Shown in pieces: positions 31,539 through 37,215 of a stretch of 37,215 nt of DNA. Within the stretch, counting starts at the first letter, position 1. The number at the start of each line of letters is the position of its first letter. Both the position numbers and the translations under genes were made by a program. The notes under the pieces are model-generated. The model saw only the letters and a program-made list of their open reading frames with translations, searched no databases and was not told the DNA's origin. The stretch is from the NCBI GenBank assembly GCA_024693285.1, contig JAILLE010000051.1, forward strand, positions 1 through 37,215. Reading direction: 5' to 3'. Source of the DNA: Bacteroidales bacterium (GTDB lineage Bacteria > Bacteroidota > Bacteroidia > Bacteroidales > UBA932).

Positions 31539-32282
31539 CTATTTCTGTTCCTGCAAATAAAGCTCGATGGCACGCGCTACCGAGGGTGCCTCCGGAGTTG
31601 GAGCCTTGACCTCGATTGTAAGACCGGCCTCTTCCATAGCCTTGACTATGGATTTGCCGAATGAGACGAACTTTATGTCACCCTGCTTGAAGTCAGGAAA
31701 ATTCTCGAAAAGGGACTGGACATCAGAAGGATTGTAGAAGACTATCATGTCATATTCCTTCAGGTCCATATCCTTAAGATCCTGAGGCACGCTCTTGATG
31801 AAAACGGCTGTCTGATAGGAGATTCCCTCAGCATCAAGAAGCCGGGTGAGTGTCGAGCTGCCGTTGGAGTCCGACTGGGTCACCAGGAATTTCTCTCCTT
31901 TATGCTTGGTGCCGATCTGCTCAATAACAGACTCGGGAGTGCCGTTTCCGAAGAATATCTTGCGCTTGCGGTAGACAATGTGCTTCTGGAGATACATCGC
32001 GACAGCCTCTGTTGTGCAGAAATACTTCATAGTCTCAGGCACCTTAACCCTCAGTTCGTCGCATAATCCATAGAAAGCATCGATGGCGTGACGTGATGAG
32101 AATACTACGGCGGTGTAATCCAGGATGTTGATTCTCTGGGCACGGAACTCTCTGGAAGTCAAAGGTTCGACGACAAAGAACTGATGGAACGTGATGTCCA
32201 CGCCATAGTTCTCTTTCAGGGCGACATAAGGGGCGTCCTTTAGAGGGGCGCGTTGGGAGATCAATATCTTCTTGATAGCCAT
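31539..32282 (-). CDS. hemD: Uroporphyrinogen-III synthase
   Basis: HemD cyclises hydroxymethylbilane to uroporphyrinogen III in haem synthesis. The 247-residue protein has the two-domain pattern of the divergent family: KKILISQRAPLKDAPYVALK at the start, AVVFSSRHAIDAFYGLCDEL, KFLVTQSDSNGSSTLTRLLD, YDMIVFYNPSDVQSLFENFP and KFVSFGKSIVKAMEEAGLTI with the closing PTPEAPSVARAIELYL. Sequence conservation of HemD is weak in general, but these segments and the DUF4271 neighbour support the call. No other haem genes are present in the window. Confidence 0.88.
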   Translation of the reverse strand: MAIKKILISQRAPLKDAPYVALKENYGVDITFHQFFVVEPLTSREFRAQRINILDYTAVVFSSRHAIDAFYGLCDELRVKVPETMKYFCTTEAVAMYLQKHIVYRKRKIFFGNGTPESVIEQIGTKHKGEKFLVTQSDSNGSSTLTRLLDAEGISYQTAVFIKSVPQDLKDMDLKEYDMIVFYNPSDVQSLFENFPDFKQGDIKFVSFGKSIVKAMEEAGLTIEVKAPTPEAPSVARAIELYLQEQK

Positions 32283-32315
32283 TCGTTTACTGTTTACAAT
32301 CCGACCGTGCTCTTC

Positions 32316-32957
32316 TTACAGGAGCCTCTCGGAGAGGATGAGAGCGGCTGTCGGAAGCAATTCAAGGCTGCAAAGATACAAAAATGTCGAAAAAGGATTG
32401 CAAACGGATGCGAAAATCTGTCCTCGGCGGAATATATAAACGATATAGGTCACTCCGATTTCCCAGAGCATGATAGTCCTTACGGTGGAGGAAGAGCCTC
32501 CCAGGAGCCTCGTGATACCAGCGGTCAAGAACAACAGGAAGAACAACAGGACACAGTAGTTGTAGAAAGACCTGTTGGCCGCCGTGAAAGTCGATGATCC
32601 ATAATTGTGCATCTCCAGCTGCCAATTGAGGAATGTCCTCAGCAGCAGATACACTAGGAATACCCCCATGACGACAGTGAACTGGAGAGTCTGCGGCAGC
32701 CACTGCAGGAACTCCGGGGAATAGAGGCCGTTATAGTAGACAAGCAGACAAAAAGGGACGAATAGGATCGCGGCTATCCAGTTGCGGCTCCTGCATAGTT
32801 GTATGCTGTCCTCAAGATCCAGGTTTCCCTTCCATCTGGTGGCGCAATCCAGTAATGAGGGAGTGATTTTCAGCAAACTCTTCAGATTCAGCAGAAAGAG
32901 TAGCGTGAAGAACACGACCAGCGCGCAGAATACAGGATTGTCCAGGAGCTCTGTCAT
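32316..32957 (-). CDS. DUF4271 family membrane protein
   Basis: The 213-residue protein has about five to six membrane helices (about 8-25, 58-76, 88-108, 128-150, 165-177, 190-208) and the DUF4271-like C-terminus FSTFLYLCSLELLPTAALIL. In Bacteroidota this family is encoded next to hemD, as here (33 bases upstream). The role is unknown; a link to haem synthesis is only suggested by gene order. Confidence 0.85.
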   Translation of the reverse strand: MTELLDNPVFCALVVFFTLLFLLNLKSLLKITPSLLDCATRWKGNLDLEDSIQLCRSRNWIAAILFVPFCLLVYYNGLYSPEFLQWLPQTLQFTVVMGVFLVYLLLRTFLNWQLEMHNYGSSTFTAANRSFYNYCVLLFFLLFLTAGITRLLGGSSSTVRTIMLWEIGVTYIVYIFRRGQIFASVCNPFSTFLYLCSLELLPTAALILSERLL

Positions 32958-32971
32958 CTTAAGTCACTTTT

Positions 32972-33319
32972 TCAGTTGCCCCTTTTCGCGTTGTAACCGA
33001 GCTGTTTAAGCAATTCTGTGACCTTGTCGCGGAAATCTCCCTGAACTGTGATTTCCCCATCTTTCGCCGATCCTCCCACTCCACATTTGACTTTGAGGGT
33101 CCTTCCCAACTCGGCCAGATCCTCCTGGGTGCCTTGGAATCCGGTCACCAATGTCACCTGCTTGCCACCTCTGTTCCTTCTGTCGATAGATACGATCAGG
33201 CGCTGTTTGGAAGGCGGAAGAGTCTCCACCAAATCCTCTTCTGATGAGGAATATTCAAAATCGGGATTTGTCGAGTAGACTACCCCGAGTCGTTGTTTCC
33301 AATCGTTGTCCTGCTTCAT
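32972..33319 (-). CDS. SUI1/eIF1-like translation factor (YciH)
   Basis: The 115-residue protein has an N-terminal disordered stretch and the SUI1 fold at about 40-113: RLIVSIDRRNRGGKQVTLVT, LAELGRTLKVKCGVGGSAKD and GEITVQGDFRDKVTELLKQL. The GGS motif and basic patch are those used by eIF1/YciH proteins to bind the small ribosomal subunit. It is the first gene of the yciH-DUF4271-hemD-rnpA-yidD operon and has a TATCTTCGCG element upstream. Confidence 0.92.
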   Translation of the reverse strand: MKQDNDWKQRLGVVYSTNPDFEYSSSEEDLVETLPPSKQRLIVSIDRRNRGGKQVTLVTGFQGTQEDLAELGRTLKVKCGVGGSAKDGEITVQGDFRDKVTELLKQLGYNAKRGN

Positions 33320-33338
33320 TTTCCCGTATCAATTTTCG

Positions 33339-33346
33339 CGAAGATA
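33339..33346 (-). promoter_or_regulatory. -7-like element TATCTTCG(CG) for the yciH-hemD-rnpA operon
   Basis: On the minus strand TATCTTCG (33346 to 33339), followed by CG, lies 19 bases before the ATG at 33319. It is divergent from the TAAATTTG element at 33370. Confidence 0.5.
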
Positions 33347-33369
33347 GGTATTCCTTTTATATCTTTTTG

Positions 33370-33377
33370 TAAATTTG
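33370..33377 (+). promoter_or_regulatory. -7 element TAAATTTG for the DUF2723 gene
   Basis: TAAATTTG fits TAnnTTTG and lies 22 bases before the ATG at 33400. Confidence 0.55.
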
Positions 33378-33399
33378 TCCGGAATATGCCTTATTATTT

Positions 33400-36300
33400 A
33401 TGGACAGCAAAAAATTCAAACAATGGAATCTTCTGACCGCGGCGGTGGTCTTCCTCATCTCCGCGTTCACATATCTTTCTACAATAGAACCGACCGCATC
33501 GTTCTGGGATTGCGGTGAGTTTATCGCCTCATCATACAAGCTTGAGGTGGGCCACCCCCCGGGAAACCCTGTCTTCCAGATTATCGCGAGGTTTTTCACG
33601 ATGTTCACAGGCCCTTCCAAGGCTGCCGTGATGGTCAATTGCATGAGTGCCCTTTGCTCCGCGCTGACCATATTCTTCCTGTATCTGACTATCGTCTTTT
33701 TCACCAAGAGGCTTATTATTCCGAAGAAAAGGCCGGACGGTAGCGCTGGAGATTATTCCACCGGTGAGTCGATAGCGATATTCGGAAGCGGCGCTGTGGG
33801 TGCCCTCGCGTATTGCTTCTCCGACACGTTCTGGTTCTCCGCGGTCGAAGGTGAGGTGTATGCCATGTCATCCCTCTTCACGGCTATTGTGGTGTGGGCG
33901 ATGACGAAATGGTACGAATCTGAGGACCGTAGGTATGCCAACAGGTGGATCGTGCTGATATCCTTCCTTATGGGTCTCTCGATCGGGGTCCACGTGCTGA
34001 ACTTGCTGGCTCTCCCGATGATCGTGTTCATGTATTACTACAAGATCAGGGAAGACAAGCCTTATTCTTTCTGGGAGTGTGTGAAGATTCTAGCGCTGTC
34101 AGCCGTCATCCTAGGAGTCCTGTTCTTCATAATGATTCCTTGGCTTCCTAAGATGGCCGCCTACTTCGATCTTGTCTTTGTGAACGGCTTCGGACTGCCT
34201 TACAACACGGGTGCCGCCTTCTTTGTCCTAGGCATCATCGGACTTTGCTTCTGGGGACTGTTCAAGACTCTGGAGAAGGGGAAAGTGTTCTGGAACACGG
34301 CTTTGCTTTGCTTCACGACCATATTGATCGGATTCTCGATATTCAGCGTGGTGATCATACGTTCCAGTGTCAAGCCGCCGACAAACGAGTATCAGCCGGA
34401 CAACGCTTTCACATTGGTCAGATATCTTTCCCGTGAGCAGTATGGCTCTGTCCCGCTCGTTTATGGACAGTATTTCGGTGCTCCTTATGAACTCAAGCAG
34501 GGTTCCTATTGGGCTCCTCTGAACGGGAAATACAAAAAGGTTCCCAGTCCGATAGAACCGGTTTATAACGCTTCTGGAAAGATGCTTTTCCCGAGGATGT
34601 ACAACAATGATGACCGCTCTATCAAGTTCTATCAGACCTATATGAACGGCAAGGGCATAACTGTGCCGGGAGCGGAGTACAAAAAACCTACATTCGGGGC
34701 TAACTTGAAGTATTTCTTTGACTTCCAGGTCGGATGGATGTATTGGAGGTACTTTATGTGGAACTTTGTCGGCCGCCAGAACGAGATTCATGCCCCGCAA
34801 GCTGACCTTTTCACAGGCAACTGGGAAAGTGGAATCAAGGTCATAGACAGGATCCATCTGGGCGACCAGGATAACGCTCCGACTTGGCTGAAGGAGAACA
34901 AGGGCAAAAACCACTTGTTCTTCCTGCCCTTGCTTCTCGGCTTGTTGGGTTTGCTGTTCCAGTTCGACCGGGACAAGAGGGGTTGCTGGCTTACTTTCCT
35001 GCTCTTCTTCCTGACAGGAATAGCTGTCGTGATGTACCTCAACCAGCCTCCGTTCCAGGTCAGGGAGAGGGATTACGCCTATGCCGGTTCATTCTATGCC
35101 TTCACAATTTGGATAGGCTTCGCTGTTGCCGCCATATATTCTTGGATAACTGGAGCTTTGAAGAATAAGAACACCACCGCCGTGGCTGCGGCGACGACAT
35201 TGGTTTGCCTTTGCGTTCCCGCCCTCATGTGCGCCCAGGAGTGGGATGACCACGACAGGAGCCACCGCAGGACAGCTGTGGAGGTCGCCTACAACTATCT
35301 GAATTCCGTAGGTCCGAATGGCCTTTTGGTGACACATGGCGACAATGACACCTTCCCTCTGTGGTACGCCCAGGAGGTAGAGGAGATCAGGAATGACGTG
35401 AGGATACTCAACACATCCTTGCTCGGAACCGACTGGTACATCGACCAGATGAGATATGCTATCAACAACGCCGCCCCTCTGACTCTTTCAATCGGGCAGG
35501 AGCAATATCTATATGGCACCAATGATTGGGTGCTCATACAGGACAGCAGGAACCAGGCTGTACCTATCTCCGAATGTATCAAGGTTTTCAAGCATCCCGA
35601 CGCCAAACTCATGACCCAGGACGGCCGCAAGCTGGATTACTGGGTCTCAAGGAAGATGATTATACCGGTCAACAAGGAGAACTGTCTTAAGTCGGGGATC
35701 GTCAGTCCCAAGTTCGCAGACATGATCCCTGAGTCAATTGTGCTTGAGATACCTCAAGGCAAGACCGGACTCACCAAACCTGAGCTCTTTATGCTGGATC
35801 TCCTGGCTAACTACAAGTGGGACAGGCCTCTCAACTTGCTTAACCAGGGAGGTGATCTCAATATCGGCCTTAAAGAGTATTTGATGTATGATGGGTTCTC
35901 ATATCGTTTCATCCCTATTAAGAACAAGGTGGAATCTTTCAATATCGGCCTTGTCGACACGGATGAGCTTTATAAGAAACTGACAGAGACCTTCAAATTC
36001 GATGCTGTCGGCGCTGATAACTATCTGGTTGATTATCAGAATATTTACACCTTCATGGGTGTAATGTCCATTCGCAACCTCTTAGTTTCTTCGGCGGATG
36101 CCTTTATGGAGGCTGGAGAAAAAGACAGGGCGGAGAAAGTCCTGGATATGTGCCGGCAGATTATGAGGCCGGACAGGTATCCTTACGACAACACTTTGTT
36201 CGGCTGGAGTTCCAACGCCTTGTTCCCGATAGAGATGGCTCGTTGCTACTATGGCCTTGGCAAGCCGGAAAAGGCTCGCGAGGTGATTGGTGAGATCGAT

Positions 36301-36480
36301 AAGGAGTTGAAGGAGTCAATAGCTTTGTTCCTTGATTTCTATCCGGAATACAAGGATGAGTTCGAGTACAACTGCCAGTTGATTTACTATATGGCGAATG
36401 AGGCCTCGAAGTGTGGTGACAAAGAGTTCGCCAAAGAGTTGGAGTCAGACCTGGCGGCTTTCCTCAACTCGAATAGCTGA
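33400..36480 (+). CDS. DUF2723 (TMEM260-like) multi-pass membrane protein, putative protein O-glycosyltransferase
   Basis: The 1026-residue protein begins with the DUF2723 signature FWDCGEFIASSYKLEVGHPP (35-54) after the first helix, where an acidic DxxE-like site is typical of GT-C glycosyltransferases. Around ten to twelve membrane helices cover residues 1-610, including the conserved PPFQVRERDYAYAGSFYAFT. The C-terminal about 400 residues are soluble and end with helical repeats resembling TPRs (AGEKDRAEKVLDMCRQIMRP, YYGLGKPEKAREVIGEIDKE). The vertebrate homologue TMEM260 is a protein O-mannosyltransferase and Bacteroidota glycosylate exported proteins, so a role in periplasmic protein O-glycosylation is plausible but inferred. 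It is monocistronic. Confidence 0.88.
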   Translation: MDSKKFKQWNLLTAAVVFLISAFTYLSTIEPTASFWDCGEFIASSYKLEVGHPPGNPVFQIIARFFTMFTGPSKAAVMVNCMSALCSALTIFFLYLTIVFFTKRLIIPKKRPDGSAGDYSTGESIAIFGSGAVGALAYCFSDTFWFSAVEGEVYAMSSLFTAIVVWAMTKWYESEDRRYANRWIVLISFLMGLSIGVHVLNLLALPMIVFMYYYKIREDKPYSFWECVKILALSAVILGVLFFIMIPWLPKMAAYFDLVFVNGFGLPYNTGAAFFVLGIIGLCFWGLFKTLEKGKVFWNTALLCFTTILIGFSIFSVVIIRSSVKPPTNEYQPDNAFTLVRYLSREQYGSVPLVYGQYFGAPYELKQGSYWAPLNGKYKKVPSPIEPVYNASGKMLFPRMYNNDDRSIKFYQTYMNGKGITVPGAEYKKPTFGANLKYFFDFQVGWMYWRYFMWNFVGRQNEIHAPQADLFTGNWESGIKVIDRIHLGDQDNAPTWLKENKGKNHLFFLPLLLGLLGLLFQFDRDKRGCWLTFLLFFLTGIAVVMYLNQPPFQVRERDYAYAGSFYAFTIWIGFAVAAIYSWITGALKNKNTTAVAAATTLVCLCVPALMCAQEWDDHDRSHRRTAVEVAYNYLNSVGPNGLLVTHGDNDTFPLWYAQEVEEIRNDVRILNTSLLGTDWYIDQMRYAINNAAPLTLSIGQEQYLYGTNDWVLIQDSRNQAVPISECIKVFKHPDAKLMTQDGRKLDYWVSRKMIIPVNKENCLKSGIVSPKFADMIPESIVLEIPQGKTGLTKPELFMLDLLANYKWDRPLNLLNQGGDLNIGLKEYLMYDGFSYRFIPIKNKVESFNIGLVDTDELYKKLTETFKFDAVGADNYLVDYQNIYTFMGVMSIRNLLVSSADAFMEAGEKDRAEKVLDMCRQIMRPDRYPYDNTLFGWSSNALFPIEMARCYYGLGKPEKAREVIGEIDKELKESIALFLDFYPEYKDEFEYNCQLIYYMANEASKCGDKEFAKELESDLAAFLNSNS

Positions 36481-36494
36481 GGCTCGCCCTTTTG

Positions 36495-37215
36495 TTATCT
36501 TCTAAGACGGACGAAGATGGAGAGTGGGAGGACTTTGCCGAATTTGTCCTTGAGGGCAAGTTCGCCGGAATCAAGAGGAGTGTCAGCTTTTAGCCCAAGC
36601 GCTTGACGGACAACCGTTTCCCCAAGTACGGCGGAGAATCCGTTGGAATACAGGTTCAGTACCATGAAGCTGTTTTCGGGTGCGAGGATCTGGCCGACAT
36701 TGCGCATCATTTCAAACAGGCATTCATCAAGTTTCCATTTCTCCCCGTCCGGGCCATGCCCATATGCTGGCGGATCAAGGATTATTCCGTTATAAAGATT
36801 CCCTCTGCGGGCCTCTCTCTTCGCGAATTTCATGGCGTCCTCCACCACCCAGCGTATGCCGTCCAGGCCACTGCGGTCCTGGTTCTCATGCGCCCAGGTC
36901 ACTACCTGTCGCACAGAATCAAGATGAGTCACATCCGCCCCCGCGGCCCTTGCGGCTAGCGATGCGGCACCGGTGTAAGCGAAAAGATTAAGCACCTTCG
37001 GTCGCTGCTCCATGGAAGCGGCGATCTCCGAAGTGTTCCGGAATATATATTCCCAATTCGCCGCCTGCTCCGGAAATACCCCCACATGCTTGAAAGACGT
37101 CAGCCCAAGACGTAGATTCATGGATAACGTCGCAGGCTTTGGCGGTTGTTCTTCCGGCGAGCATTTACCCGGATAGGGCGCGAAGCGCAGCGAGCCGGAG
37201 GAATTACCGCCAAAG
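36495..37215 (-). CDS. Class I SAM-dependent methyltransferase (RlmK/RlmI-like), 5' end beyond the window, with in-frame repeat insertion
   Basis: The visible part holds the Rossmann methyltransferase domain: FKHVGVFPEQAANWEYIF, VLNLFAYTGAASLAARAAGA (SAM motif I), THLDSVRQVVTWAHEN, GIRWVVEDAMKFAKREARRG and LDPPAYGHGPDGEKWKL (catalytic DPPxY). This resembles the 23S rRNA methyltransferases of the RlmI/RlmK type. An ATG at 37121 exists, but the frame stays open to the window edge. Family members carry an N-terminal region before the NLRLGLTSFKHVG segment, so the true start most likely lies outside. Upstream codons 37137-37215 are the palindromic repeat copy B, read as part of the protein. Its stop is 14 bases from the convergent DUF2723 stop. 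Confidence 0.82.
   Translation of the reverse strand, partial: FGGNSSGSLRFAPYPGKCSPEEQPPKPATLSMNLRLGLTSFKHVGVFPEQAANWEYIFRNTSEIAASMEQRPKVLNLFAYTGAASLAARAAGADVTHLDSVRQVVTWAHENQDRSGLDGIRWVVEDAMKFAKREARRGNLYNGIILDPPAYGHGPDGEKWKLDECLFEMMRNVGQILAPENSFMVLNLYSNGFSAVLGETVVRQALGLKADTPLDSGELALKDKFGKVLPLSIFVRLRR
37137..37215 (-). repeat. Palindromic repeat element, copy B, inside the methyltransferase frame
   Basis: The element is bounded by a perfect 10-bp inverted repeat, CTTTGGCGGT (37137-37146) and ACCGCCAAAG (37206-37215). Inner arms TTCTTCCGG (37149-37157) and CCGGAGGAA (37195-37203) pair with one mismatch. The core 37158-37195 matches copy A at 33 of 38 bases and contains the hairpin GCGC-GAA-GCGC (37178-37188). 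It ends exactly at the window edge, so the true boundary may lie further on. Confidence 0.85.

Noticed and set aside
1..37215. Mobile elements, CRISPR arrays, tRNA and rRNA genes
   Set aside because: I saw no transposase or integrase gene, no regularly spaced repeat array and no tRNA- or rRNA-like sequence; the two palindromic elements encode nothing of their own.

Overview
The window reads as a densely packed chromosomal segment from a member of the Bacteroidota, most likely order Bacteroidales, with moderate GC. The evidence is the promoter style (many starts are preceded by TAnnTTTG or a close variant, the Bacteroidota -7 element), families largely restricted to or typical of the phylum (DUF4293, DUF4271, DUF6249-like, DUF2723, DUF5009, membrane LytTR regulators), Big_2 lipoproteins, and the gene set yciH/SUI1-DUF4271-hemD-rnpA-yidD. 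The placement is inference; no rRNA or marker search was possible. I see no tRNA, rRNA, CRISPR array, transposase or phage genes.

Layout. 1-2727: the tail of an unidentified gene with a terminator, a small ExbB/TolQ-like membrane protein, a membrane-anchored LytTR regulator, and facing it a translationally coupled operon DUF6249-like / ECF sigma factor / small two-TM protein. 2825-5273 (minus): HAD phosphatase, small alpha/beta hydrolase, lipoate-protein ligase. 5349-9700 (plus): M14 carboxypeptidase-like lipoprotein, then an OPA-type sugar-phosphate transporter, a NagX/DUF5009 membrane acetyltransferase and a uracil-DNA glycosylase superfamily protein. 9711-14833 (minus): two Big_2 lipoproteins and a heparinase II/III-like protein. 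14922-23204 (plus): a six-gene operon of carboxyltransferase, SPOR lipoprotein, degenerate M28 peptidase fused to a TonB C-terminal domain, leuS and two YitT paralogues, closed by a terminator. 23338-25080: membrane AraC regulator and a coiled-coil secreted protein. 25071-28503 (minus): fabH-fabF-fabZ-rluA-like. 28689-33319: LytTR regulator, nucleoside phosphorylase, DUF4293, and the yciH-DUF4271-hemD-rnpA-yidD operon. 33400-37215: DUF2723 membrane glycosyltransferase-like protein and a SAM methyltransferase that runs off the window end.

The most interesting signal is a palindromic repeat of about 80 bp present twice (3509-3591 and 37137-37215). Each copy lies inside a protein-coding gene (lplA and the methyltransferase) without breaking the frame, in the same orientation relative to the gene but read in two different frames. 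A small hairpin in the shared core shows a compensatory base-pair change (GTGC-GAA-GCAC versus GCGC-GAA-GCGC). This resembles in concept the Rickettsia palindromic elements that insert in frame into genes. A second, shorter repeat-like word (CCTTCGACAAGCTCAGGG) is translated in the linker of the SPOR lipoprotein. Other points of interest are a zinc-ligand-deficient M28/TonB fusion, a carboxyltransferase whose biotinyl-type domain lacks the biotin-accepting lysine, a recurring TAnnTTCGCG promoter variant with nearly leaderless starts, and helically phased direct repeats upstream of a LytTR gene. No gaps longer than 300 bases without a gene exist in the window.
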